DNA of 52,808 bases from an uncultured Bacteroidota bacterium (GTDB taxonomy: Bacteria > Bacteroidota > Bacteroidia > Bacteroidales > VadinHA17): the NCBI GenBank assembly GCA_937864815.1, contig CALMJY010000019.1, positions 1 to 52,808 of the forward strand, in the 5' to 3' direction. Each line of letters begins with the position of its first letter. The stretch's first letter is position 1. The notes beneath the pieces are model-generated. The model was not told the DNA's origin, did not search any database, and saw only the letters and a list, made by a program, of their open reading frames with translations. This document shows positions 19,968 to 31,192 of the stretch, piece by piece. The position numbers and the translations under genes were made by a program.

Positions 19968-21755
19968 CTACATTCTCTCAGGCATTTCTATCCCAAGCAT
20001 CCACATTCCTTTAAACAGTATTTCACCTGTCATCCTTGATAGTGCAAGTCTAAGATTACGGACTCTTTCGTCACTTTCCCCAAGTATTGAAAAGTCATGG
20101 TAAAACTGGTTATATTCCCTGGCCAGTTCATAACAATAATTTGCAATCAGCGCAGGTGAATAGCCTTCTGCAGCTGCAATAACAGTTTCAGGGAACTTGC
20201 GGAATATTCTGATAAGTCCAATTTCTTTTTCTCCTGCATTCATATTGGTGATTAAGGACAAGTTTTCATTTATCCCACTTTGTTCCGCTTTTCTGAATAC
20301 AGATTTAATTCTGGCATACGTATACTGAATAAACGGACCTGTATTTCCGTTGAAATCTATTGATTCAACTGGATTAAAGGTCATATTCTTTTTTGGATCG
20401 ACCTTTAAAATAAAGTATTTCAGTGCACCCAGACCAATTTTACGGAATATCTCATCCTTTTCTGCAGGTGTGAAATCAGAAAGCTTCCCGAGTTCAAGTG
20501 ATACGTCACGAGCTGTATCTATCATTTCTGAAATCAGATCATCAGCATCAACTACAGTACCTTCACGTGATTTCATTTTTCCTTCAGGCAATTCTACCAT
20601 GCCGTATGAAAAATGGTACAGGCCATCACTCCAGTTAAATCCCATTTTCTTGAGCAAGGCTTTCAGTACATGAAAATGATAGTTTTGTTCATTTCCAACC
20701 ACATAAATGTTCTTATCAAACTTATATTCATTATAGCGATCTACGGCAGTACCAAGGTCCTGCGTCATATATACCGCTGTACCGTCTGACCTTAGCAATA
20801 GTTTTTGATCCAGACCCTCCTCAGTAAGATCTGCCCAAATAGAAGAATCTTCATTTTTGTAAAGGATTTTTTTACTCAGAGCATCCAGAACAATCTTTTT
20901 TCCATGCTTATAAGTCTCTGATTCATAGTAAATTTTATCAAAATCCACACCCAGCTTATGGTATGTTTCATCAAAACCGGCATAGACCCAGGAATTCATC
21001 ATCTTCCAGAGGTCAACTACCTCTTTATCGCCTGCCTCCCATTTAAGAAGCATCTCCCTGGCTTCCTTCATCATAGGAGCAGCATTCCGTGCTGCATTTT
21101 CGTCCATTCCTGAATTAACGAAACTCTCAATCTGAATTTTGCACTCCTTCTCAAAAATTACATAGTACTTTCCAACAAGGTGATCACCTTTCATACCACT
21201 TGATTCAGGCGTCTCTCCATTTCCGAATTTCTGCCACGCCAGCATTGATTTGCATATGTGAATACCCCTGTCGTTGACAATATTGGTTTTAATTACATTA
21301 TGACCACAACTTGAAAGAATACGGTATATCGAAAATCCGAGCAGGTTATTACGGATATGACCAAGATGCAGGGGTTTATTTGTATTTGGAGAAGAGTATT
21401 CGACAAGAATTGTTCCGGGAACCGCTACTCTGCAACTCTCCACCAAATTATCTGCAGATGCTGTTTTGACAAAGTACTCAATCCACCACCTGCCTGAAAT
21501 TTCAAGATTCAGGAATCCTTTTATAACATTGAATGCTGAAACAACCGGGAAATTCTTTATGATATATTCTCCTATTTTCTCCCCGGTGCTCTCAGGCGTA
21601 TTTTTTGAAAATCTGAGCAGAGGAAAAACAACGAGGGTAAAATCTCCTTTGAAATCTTTTCTTGTTTCCTGTACCTGAATCAATTCTTCGGGTACATCAC
21701 TATTATACAGAATCTTAACAGCTTCTCTTATATTTTCCCTTAGGATTACTTCCAT
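19968..21755 (-). CDS. argS: arginyl-tRNA synthetase
   Basis: EYSSPNTNKPLHLGHIRNNLLG; MVELPEGKMKSREGTVVDADDL; C-terminal MTGEILFKGMWMLGIEMPERM. Start moved to ATG 21755 because the ORF-track TTG (21782) lies in a -7 box. Confidence 0.95.
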   Translation of the reverse strand: MEVILRENIREAVKILYNSDVPEELIQVQETRKDFKGDFTLVVFPLLRFSKNTPESTGEKIGEYIIKNFPVVSAFNVIKGFLNLEISGRWWIEYFVKTASADNLVESCRVAVPGTILVEYSSPNTNKPLHLGHIRNNLLGFSIYRILSSCGHNVIKTNIVNDRGIHICKSMLAWQKFGNGETPESSGMKGDHLVGKYYVIFEKECKIQIESFVNSGMDENAARNAAPMMKEAREMLLKWEAGDKEVVDLWKMMNSWVYAGFDETYHKLGVDFDKIYYESETYKHGKKIVLDALSKKILYKNEDSSIWADLTEEGLDQKLLLRSDGTAVYMTQDLGTAVDRYNEYKFDKNIYVVGNEQNYHFHVLKALLKKMGFNWSDGLYHFSYGMVELPEGKMKSREGTVVDADDLISEMIDTARDVSLELGKLSDFTPAEKDEIFRKIGLGALKYFILKVDPKKNMTFNPVESIDFNGNTGPFIQYTYARIKSVFRKAEQSGINENLSLITNMNAGEKEIGLIRIFRKFPETVIAAAEGYSPALIANYCYELAREYNQFYHDFSILGESDERVRNLRLALSRMTGEILFKGMWMLGIEMPERM

Positions 21756-21779
21756 CTTTCTTTTTAAAAATTCAGGTTC

Positions 21780-21787
21780 CAAAGATA
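21780..21787 (-). promoter_or_regulatory. putative -7 box TATCTTTG for argS
   Basis: CAAAGATA on + strand; predicted TSS about 20 nt before ATG 21755. Confidence 0.45.
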
Positions 21788-21981
21788 GTATTTTAAACTA
21801 TTGATATACAAGAAACATAGTCAAAATGGGAAGTGAAAGGTCCTTCAATTTCACCATACTTATGCCAATTGACCAAAATATTTGACCACTGATATCTTCT
21901 TTTTGATAAAGGGAAACCCGATAATTGAAAAGTTGGATTATTTTTAGATAGTAATTTCCCTGAATTTTATTCTAGGAATAA

Positions 21982-22449
21982 ATGATTGTAAAGGTGGGAT
22001 TGAAGAATTTATATATTGAACCAACTGCCAAAACTCCCCAGATTGATCTCAATTGTGTTAATGGGGAACTTATACTCTCGGGAAGATCCATCCCTGAAAA
22101 TTCAGCAGAACTATACGGCAGTGTACTGAATTGGGTTCATGAGTATATACAGAATCCCAGACAAATTACAAATCTCAGGCTCAATCTCGAATATTTCAAT
22201 ACATCTTCTTCAATCTGGCTTGCCAGGATAGTTAAGACACTCAGTACCATTAAGAACAATGAATATACAGTTATGATTCATCTGTATTTCAATATTGATG
22301 AATATAATAATATGGATTCAGAAGATATCAGAGATGCACTTAGCCCGATTATTGATATTATTGGCTCACCATCAATCAGTATCGGTATCAAAATTTACGG
22401 AACTGATTCTAACGGACAAATATTGAAAGAATCAATGGTACTTATTTGA
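21982..22449 (+). CDS. SiaC-like (DUF1987) regulatory phosphoprotein
   Basis: EPTAKTPQIDLNCVNGELILSGRSIPENSAELYGSVLNWVHEYI resembles the SiaC/DUF1987 family (TP.I......G.L.i.GRSiPEn). Confidence 0.7.
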   Translation: MIVKVGLKNLYIEPTAKTPQIDLNCVNGELILSGRSIPENSAELYGSVLNWVHEYIQNPRQITNLRLNLEYFNTSSSIWLARIVKTLSTIKNNEYTVMIHLYFNIDEYNNMDSEDIRDALSPIIDIIGSPSISIGIKIYGTDSNGQILKESMVLI

Positions 22450-22496
22450 TTTTTTCTTTCTAACTAATCAAATTACTTTATCTGATCTTCGTTTTT

Positions 22497-22519
22497 TTGG
22501 CATAACTTTATTATGCCAA
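22497..22519. promoter_or_regulatory. inverted repeat TTGGCATAA-CTTTA-TTATGCCAA
   Basis: Perfect 9-bp arms 15 bp upstream of the Memo-AMMECR1 ATG. Confidence 0.55.
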
Positions 22520-22534
22520 TTCATATCTTATTTC

Positions 22535-24040
22535 ATGAGATCAGTAATATTAATATTGCTACTTATTTTTTCTATCATGGAAACAAATGCACAAAACAAA
22601 CATGTTGACAGAAGGCCCATTGCAGCGGGGAGATTCTATTCTGCCGGAAAGGATGCATTAATGAAAGACATTTCAAAGCTGTTTGAGGAGTGTAAAAAAA
22701 GTGATGAGAAACTTGATGTCAGAGCAATCGTTTCACCACATGCTGGTTATGTTTTTTCTGGCAAAATTGCAGCATCAGCTTTTTCCTCCGTTGACAGAGG
22801 GAAGATAATTAAAAATATATTTATTATAGGATCAAGCCATGTTATGGCATTCGACGGAGCATCAGTATACAATACAGGTGATTACATAACACCTCTTGGC
22901 ACTGCTACTGTTAACATTGAGATAGCTGAAAAGCTGAAAAAAGAAAACAAAGTATTTGATTTTCCAACCACATCTCATATTCAGGAACACAGCATAGAGG
23001 TCCAGATACCATTCATTCAGTATTATTTTACAGGTAATCCTACCATTATACCGGTAATAATCGGTACAACAAATGATAATACCATAAAAAAAATAGCTGA
23101 TGCGTTAAAACCCTGGTTCACAGAAGACAACCTGTTCGTTATAAGCAGTGATTTTTCTCATTACCCTTCCTATAAGGATGCTATAAGTGCTGATAATGCC
23201 ACTGCAACAGGATTGGCTTCAGGAAATACTCAAACATTCCTGAAATCGCTTAGTTACAACTCATCAAAAAATATTGACGGACTGGCTACAAGTATGTGTG
23301 GATGGACCTCAGGACTTACCTTGCTTTATCTCTCGGAATCTGACAATTCACTCAAATACAAATTACTGGATTACTGTAACTCCGGTGATTCAGAATATGG
23401 CGATAAAGACAGGGTAGTCGGCTACTATGCCATTGCACTTTTTGAAAGTGACAATAAAAATAGTAGTAAATTGAAGGATAAGGAAAGTTTTCATATCAGT
23501 GAAACTGAAAAAAACCGGTTGTTTGAAATTGCAAGGACAAGCATAAGCTCACGGTTAAATAATAATAAATACATTGCCCCGGATCCTGATAAAATGCCTG
23601 ATTTGCTGAAAATGAACTACGGAGCCTTCGTTACTATAAAGATAGATGGCATTCTGAGAGGTTGTATCGGTAGATTTATCTCTTCCGATCCGCTTTATGA
23701 GGTGGTAAAAGCTTCCGCTTTGTCTTCTGCATTTGAAGATCCCAGATTTACCCCTTTAACCAGAGAGGAATATGAGAAGATTACAATAGAAATAACAGTT
23801 CTGGGGCCTTTGCAGAAGATATCCACTCCAAATGAAATAGTGCTTGGCAAGCATGGTATTTATATTAAAAAAGATTTCAGGTCGGGTACAATGCTGCCAC
23901 AGGTAGCAATTGAACAGGGATGGAATACCGAACAATTCCTTGGCTATACTTCAAGGGATAAAGCTGGTATCGGATGGGATGGATGGAAAACGGCCGAATT
24001 ATTTGTATATGAGGGCTTTGTTCTTGAAGAAAAAGAATAA
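22535..24040 (+). CDS. AmmeMemoRadiSam system protein B/A fusion (Memo + AMMECR1 domains), predicted secreted
   Basis: Signal peptide MRSVILILLLIFSIMETNAQ; Memo motifs SPHAGYVFSG, GSSHVMAFDGAS, EHSIEVQIPFIQ, SSDFSHYP, CGWTSG; AMMECR1 motif LRGCIG. Confidence 0.9.
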   Translation: MRSVILILLLIFSIMETNAQNKHVDRRPIAAGRFYSAGKDALMKDISKLFEECKKSDEKLDVRAIVSPHAGYVFSGKIAASAFSSVDRGKIIKNIFIIGSSHVMAFDGASVYNTGDYITPLGTATVNIEIAEKLKKENKVFDFPTTSHIQEHSIEVQIPFIQYYFTGNPTIIPVIIGTTNDNTIKKIADALKPWFTEDNLFVISSDFSHYPSYKDAISADNATATGLASGNTQTFLKSLSYNSSKNIDGLATSMCGWTSGLTLLYLSESDNSLKYKLLDYCNSGDSEYGDKDRVVGYYAIALFESDNKNSSKLKDKESFHISETEKNRLFEIARTSISSRLNNNKYIAPDPDKMPDLLKMNYGAFVTIKIDGILRGCIGRFISSDPLYEVVKASALSSAFEDPRFTPLTREEYEKITIEITVLGPLQKISTPNEIVLGKHGIYIKKDFRSGTMLPQVAIEQGWNTEQFLGYTSRDKAGIGWDGWKTAELFVYEGFVLEEKE

Positions 24041-24045
24041 TTATT

Positions 24046-26475
24046 ATGTACCATGTTACCGGAACCGGCATAACATTACTGATATTATACCTGATTAGTT
24101 ATCTTTTTTCACGGTTAGGGTATTTTACAATCTCACAGCATAAAAAATTCTGGAATATTGTACTGGCAACTACGTTCATTGTAACAGCCATTGCCGGGTT
24201 ATTTATGGCATTACAGATTTCCTATAAATGGGACATACCAAATGTAAAAACCATACTCAAGTGGCATGTAGAATTTGGAATCGGAATGGCAGCAACCGGG
24301 ATACTTCATTTTATCTGGCATCTTCCATACTTTGGGAGATTATTTTCGGAAGAAATCAGGAATAATACCGCAATCTCTGAAATTAATGTTCTTAAGGAAG
24401 GAACTTCATGGATTTCAGCTAACCTTTTCATAACCGGATTCGTAAGTTCATCAATACAGCTGCTTCTGATAAGGGAAATGATGAATATTTCAGGCGGATA
24501 TGAGCTTATTTCCGGCATTTTCCTGGGCACATGGCTAATAATGTCAGCTGCTGGTGCATTCTTCGCAGGAAAATCAACATTGCTGGAGGCTGGAAAGATC
24601 AACATGGTTTTTGCACTTAGTCCTCTGGTTTCACTTATACTTATGTTTCTCCTCTCCCGTCTGTTTCTCGAGATTGGAGAAACACCATCAGTTTTCATCA
24701 GTATAATTTATAACATACTGGTTTTGACCCCATTCTGTATATCATCCGGGTTTATTTTTGTAAAGCTTATTTCCATTGCGCAAAGAATCCCAGGGTATAA
24801 TCCGGGTAAATCATTTTCAATTGAAACAGCAGGTGGAATTACAGCCGGAATTCTGATCTCTCTGATGGTTTCAGAAGAACTCGGTACTTATAAGCTAATA
24901 CTTGTAATTATTCTGTTATCGTTTACCTATACTTTGCTAACATTTTATCTCAAACAAAAAGCCCTAAAACTTGTCACTAAAATTATTGTATCAATTGCTG
25001 TAACGGTCATCTTGATGTCTGATCCGGATATTCTGTTTCGTCAGCTTTTATTACATGCTGTCAAAGTTATTGAATCAAGGGATACTCCATACGGTAATAT
25101 AACTACAGGGACTTACAATGGTGAAAAGAGTATTTATTATAACCAGCGACTTCTGAAATATAATGATGACATCGTTGAACGTGAAGAAGACATCCATTAT
25201 GCTATGCTACAGCATAAATCACCTGAAAATGTAGTGGTTATTTCAGGATCACCTGAATCGCATTTACCTGAATTGCTTAAATATCCTGTTAAAAAGATAA
25301 TATATATTGAAAGGGACCCGGTTCTTGCTTCGATGATTTATACTGAAAGATTTAAGGAAAAAGTCATCATCTCAAATTCAGATGCATTTTCATTTATGAG
25401 AAATACTTCAGAAAAGGCAGATGTTATAATTATGCTTGTTCCGCCTCCCTCAACTCTACTACTTAACAGATATTATACCACAGAATTCTTTTCCGAAATC
25501 AAGGAATTTCTGAACACAGGAGGAATTTTTTTATGCTCTCCGGGCACAGCTGAAAACTACTATAACGACGCATCACTTAATCTGAATTCATCAATTTTCA
25601 ACAGCATGAAGGCAGTCTTCAGGAATGTGATTCCGGTTTCCGGTAATAAGTTATATTTTATAGCTTCTGAGGATACTCTTACCACTAATTTCTGTCAACT
25701 TTATACCAGTAGAGGAATAGCAAATCTATATGTCAGTGACGGCTATCTCTCAGATGATCTGATTGAGAAAAAAACAAAAGAAGTCTACAATCTTCTCAAT
25801 CCCTTAACAAGTCAGAATACTTTTAATTTTCCTCTGGCATACAGCTATTTCCAGGCATTTCGAATTAGTCGCAGCAAGAATGAGAAGGCATATGTAATTA
25901 TTTTACTTACTATACTCTTCGCATTACCATTAATATCTTTAAAAAGGAGAAATCTTACAATGTATTTCAGTGCTTCAGCTTTGGCCGGATTTGAAGTTAT
26001 TGCATTGCTTACACTTCAGTTGACAGCTGGCAATATGTACCAGATGACAGGACTTATTATTGCTGGTTTAATGGCAGGAATCGCTATTGGAGCTGGTTTT
26101 AATCTAAGAGTCCTGTCACGGTTTTCTCTGGTTTTAAAAGGGAGTACCCTTATTTCCTTTTATTTTATCACCGGACTTATTTATCAGGAGATAGTTCAAA
26201 TTGAAGGCAGGACAATTGCAATACTCGTTATACTGATTTTATCTTTTCTTCCGGGCTGCATTACCGGCAGTATTTTCAGAGATCTTACCATGAAAAAAAG
26301 TATCAGTAATGATTTACCCGTAATATACGCTGCGGACTTATCAGGATCTGCAATTGGCTTTATAGGAGTCTCGGGATTTCTGATCCCGATATTTGGAATT
26401 ACTGTAACAATTTTTTTTCTGGGAGTATTGGTTTTTACAGGTATCTTGTTTGGAACAATCCTTAACAAGCATTAG
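24046..26475 (+). CDS. multi-TM protein with degenerate spermidine-synthase-like domain (AmmeMemoRadiSam-associated)
   Basis: 809 aa; N-terminal His-containing TM segment, central YGNITTGTYNGEKSIYYNQRL...LNRYYTTEFF aminopropyltransferase-like region, further TM helices. Confidence 0.75.
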   Translation: MYHVTGTGITLLILYLISYLFSRLGYFTISQHKKFWNIVLATTFIVTAIAGLFMALQISYKWDIPNVKTILKWHVEFGIGMAATGILHFIWHLPYFGRLFSEEIRNNTAISEINVLKEGTSWISANLFITGFVSSSIQLLLIREMMNISGGYELISGIFLGTWLIMSAAGAFFAGKSTLLEAGKINMVFALSPLVSLILMFLLSRLFLEIGETPSVFISIIYNILVLTPFCISSGFIFVKLISIAQRIPGYNPGKSFSIETAGGITAGILISLMVSEELGTYKLILVIILLSFTYTLLTFYLKQKALKLVTKIIVSIAVTVILMSDPDILFRQLLLHAVKVIESRDTPYGNITTGTYNGEKSIYYNQRLLKYNDDIVEREEDIHYAMLQHKSPENVVVISGSPESHLPELLKYPVKKIIYIERDPVLASMIYTERFKEKVIISNSDAFSFMRNTSEKADVIIMLVPPPSTLLLNRYYTTEFFSEIKEFLNTGGIFLCSPGTAENYYNDASLNLNSSIFNSMKAVFRNVIPVSGNKLYFIASEDTLTTNFCQLYTSRGIANLYVSDGYLSDDLIEKKTKEVYNLLNPLTSQNTFNFPLAYSYFQAFRISRSKNEKAYVIILLTILFALPLISLKRRNLTMYFSASALAGFEVIALLTLQLTAGNMYQMTGLIIAGLMAGIAIGAGFNLRVLSRFSLVLKGSTLISFYFITGLIYQEIVQIEGRTIAILVILILSFLPGCITGSIFRDLTMKKSISNDLPVIYAADLSGSAIGFIGVSGFLIPIFGITVTIFFLGVLVFTGILFGTILNKH

Positions 26476-26509
26476 TTTTATTGCTTTATAGCAGGAACAA
26501 ATTAATAAA

Positions 26510-27646
26510 ATGCAGGAGTCCGTAAACAGAATAAGCAAACGAGATTTTATCAGAAGATCTCTTGCACTTTCCGCCGGTGTGATATGCTTCCCCTGTGAAA
26601 AAATTATTAATGCTGAATCAACAGATCAGAGCAGCATTTACAAAAGGCTGGCAATGTACCAGGAGGAAACTGCCCGTGGAATTATGTGCAGAGTATGTCC
26701 AAATGAATGTGTATTAAAGGAAGGTGAACTCAGCAAGTGCAATAACAGAAAAGTACATAATTCAAAACTATACACCCTGGCATATGGAAATCCCTGCTCT
26801 GTTAACATTGATCCGGTTGAAAAAAAGCCGCTTTATCACTTTTTTCCAGGATCAAGAGCTTATTCAATAGCCACTGCAGGTTGTAACCTTGTTTGTCTCA
26901 ACTGTCAGAACTGGACTATATCACAGACCAGTCCGGATAAAACAAGGAATTATAATCTTCCTCCCGAAGATGTAGTCTCTGATTGTATAAACAATAACTG
27001 TAAATCAATAGCTTACACGTATTCAGAACCGGTTACCTTTTACGAATATGTATATGAAACGGCCCGTATTGCCAGAAAGTCAGGTGTCAAAAACATAATG
27101 AAATCTAACGGGTACATTAATACTGAACCACTCAGGAATCTCTGTTCTGTAATTGATGCAGCCAATATTGACCTTAAGGCATTCACTGAAAGTACTTACC
27201 TCAAACTCACGGGCGGAAAACTGCAACCTGTACTCGATTCACTTAAAGTTTATCTCGAAATGGGTGTTTGGCTTGAAATTACAAATCTTGTTGTTCCTAC
27301 CTGGAGTGATAATCTTAAAGAAATAAGAGATATGTGCCGTTGGCTTAATAATAATGGGTTCAGCAAAACTCCCCTGCATCTCAGCAGGTTTTATCCTTTA
27401 CACAAACTTGAACAATTACCTCCCACACCTGTTGAAACACTTAATGAAGCTGCAAGGATTGCCAAAGAAGAAGGAATCAGATACGTATATACAGGAAATG
27501 TACCAGGAAATGAATTATCAAATACAATTTGCCCTGAATGCAAAACCATTCTTGTCATCAGAAATGGATTCAGGGTAACATCAAATACGATCAGGGGCGG
27601 AAAGTGCAGTAATTGCTCAAAGCCGGTTGAAGGGATATGGAATTAG
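26510..27646 (+). CDS. AmmeMemoRadiSam system radical SAM enzyme with Tat-like leader
   Basis: N-terminus SKRDFIRRSLALSAGV; radical SAM cluster CNLVCLNC (CX3CX2C); MCRVCPNEC and CPECKTIL..CSNC Cys motifs. Confidence 0.9.
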   Translation: MQESVNRISKRDFIRRSLALSAGVICFPCEKIINAESTDQSSIYKRLAMYQEETARGIMCRVCPNECVLKEGELSKCNNRKVHNSKLYTLAYGNPCSVNIDPVEKKPLYHFFPGSRAYSIATAGCNLVCLNCQNWTISQTSPDKTRNYNLPPEDVVSDCINNNCKSIAYTYSEPVTFYEYVYETARIARKSGVKNIMKSNGYINTEPLRNLCSVIDAANIDLKAFTESTYLKLTGGKLQPVLDSLKVYLEMGVWLEITNLVVPTWSDNLKEIRDMCRWLNNNGFSKTPLHLSRFYPLHKLEQLPPTPVETLNEAARIAKEEGIRYVYTGNVPGNELSNTICPECKTILVIRNGFRVTSNTIRGGKCSNCSKPVEGIWN

Positions 27647-27674
27647 CCCCAGTTATCAATTGAAATATCAGTGA

Positions 27675-29690
<2,016 letters not shown>

Positions 29691-29723
29691 TTCCTGCAAA
29701 AGATTATTTTAACAAAAAAAAGT

Positions 29724-29731
29724 TAGGTTTG
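29724..29731 (+). promoter_or_regulatory. -7 box TAGGTTTG immediately upstream of ORF 29736
   Basis: Perfect TAnnTTTG ending 4 nt before the ATG. Confidence 0.45.
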
Positions 29732-29735
29732 CAAT

Positions 29736-30281
29736 ATGGATTTATTCCGAAATATCAGACTCAGGGTCGGTAATACAATACTCAGAAAAAGGGTAGCAAG
29801 GACCAGCAGGAAAATGGAATACAGGAATTTCATCGATGTCAGAAGCATTTGTGTTGTATGGAATGCCTCTAAGCATGAAGATTTTAATACACTGGCCCGG
29901 TTTCATCAAAAAATGCAGGAACGGAATATTGAGATAAAAATAATCGGATATTATGGTGGCAAGCATTTACCTGATCAGTATACTGCGATCAGGTATCTTA
30001 CATTTATCAGAAAATCAGAGACAAATTTATTTTATATTCCTGAATCATCTGAAATTCAAGAATTTACTAATCGTAAATTTGACATACTTATAGATATAAA
30101 CTTTGAAAAGATCTTTCCACTTTTGTATATTACCAAACTTTCAAAAGCTTCATTAAAAGTAGGAATATTTGAACCGGAAGCTGATACACCATTTGACATT
30201 ATGATGGAAATAAAGAATCCTGTTCAACTTGATGAATACTTAAAGCAGGTAATTCAATATCTTGAAATGATTAAAAACTGA
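29736..30281 (+). CDS. conserved hypothetical protein (DUF6913-like)
   Basis: 181-aa ORF between ligA and dapA, intact and co-oriented; family assignment from memory of Bacteroidota homologues. Confidence 0.65.
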   Translation: MDLFRNIRLRVGNTILRKRVARTSRKMEYRNFIDVRSICVVWNASKHEDFNTLARFHQKMQERNIEIKIIGYYGGKHLPDQYTAIRYLTFIRKSETNLFYIPESSEIQEFTNRKFDILIDINFEKIFPLLYITKLSKASLKVGIFEPEADTPFDIMMEIKNPVQLDEYLKQVIQYLEMIKN

Positions 30282-30296
30282 TAAACTCAACATACG

Positions 30297-31184
30297 ATGA
30301 AGAAAATTAGAGGAACCGGGGTTGCAATTGTGACACCATTCAAAAATGACCTGAGTGTTGATTTCGCTGCATTGGGCAGAGTTGTCAAACATGTAATTGA
30401 TGGCGGAGTCAATTATATCGTAGCATTAGGTACTACTGGTGAATCGGTTACTATTACAAAAGATGAGAAGAAGGCAATTGTCTCCTATGTTGCTGAAGCA
30501 ATTGACGGTCGTGTACCCCTGATTGTAGGTATTGGCGGTAACAATACCCAGGAGGTGATCAATTCATTAAGGCAGATGAAACTTACAGGGGTTGATGGGA
30601 TTTTATCAGTGGCACCATATTATAATAAACCCACCCAAAGAGGCCTGTTCCAGCATTTCAAAGAGATTGCAGCCAGCAGTACACTTCCAATTATTATATA
30701 CAATGTCCCCGGCAGAACTTCATGTAACATTACTGCAGAAACATGTATCGAACTGGCGAACGAATGCGAAAATATTGTTGCAGTCAAGGAGGCATCAGGC
30801 GATATGACTCAGATTATGAAAATAATAAAAGGCAAGCCTGAGCATTTTGCAGTAATATCGGGCGATGATATGCTTACAATTCCTATTATTGCAGCGGGCG
30901 GAATTGGAGTTATTTCAGTCCTCGCAAATGCATTTCCTGCACAATGCAATGAAATAGTAACAAATGCACTTAAGACCAATTTTAAAATTGCAAGGGAGAC
31001 TCACTTCCGTTTCCTGGAGATGATAGAATTACTGTTCACAGAGGGTAATCCTGCCGGTGTAAAGGCTATGATGAATACAATGAACCTTTGTCATAATACT
31101 GTCAGATTACCGCTGGTACCTGTAAGCCGTTCAACTTATTCCAGGATACAGAAAGCAATTGAGGAAGTCAGCAAAAAACACTAG
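30297..31184 (+). CDS. dapA: 4-hydroxy-tetrahydrodipicolinate synthase
   Basis: GTGVAIVTPFK, ALGTTGESVTI, YYNKPTQRGLFQHF, IIYNVPGRT, AVKEASGD, SGDDMLTIP. Confidence 0.96.
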   Translation: MKKIRGTGVAIVTPFKNDLSVDFAALGRVVKHVIDGGVNYIVALGTTGESVTITKDEKKAIVSYVAEAIDGRVPLIVGIGGNNTQEVINSLRQMKLTGVDGILSVAPYYNKPTQRGLFQHFKEIAASSTLPIIIYNVPGRTSCNITAETCIELANECENIVAVKEASGDMTQIMKIIKGKPEHFAVISGDDMLTIPIIAAGGIGVISVLANAFPAQCNEIVTNALKTNFKIARETHFRFLEMIELLFTEGNPAGVKAMMNTMNLCHNTVRLPLVPVSRSTYSRIQKAIEEVSKKH

Positions 31185-31192
31185 TTTGATTC

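Noticed and set aside
22497-22519. Inverted repeat as an intrinsic terminator of siaC
   Set aside because: AT-rich stem and no T-tract downstream on the + strand; operator interpretation fits better
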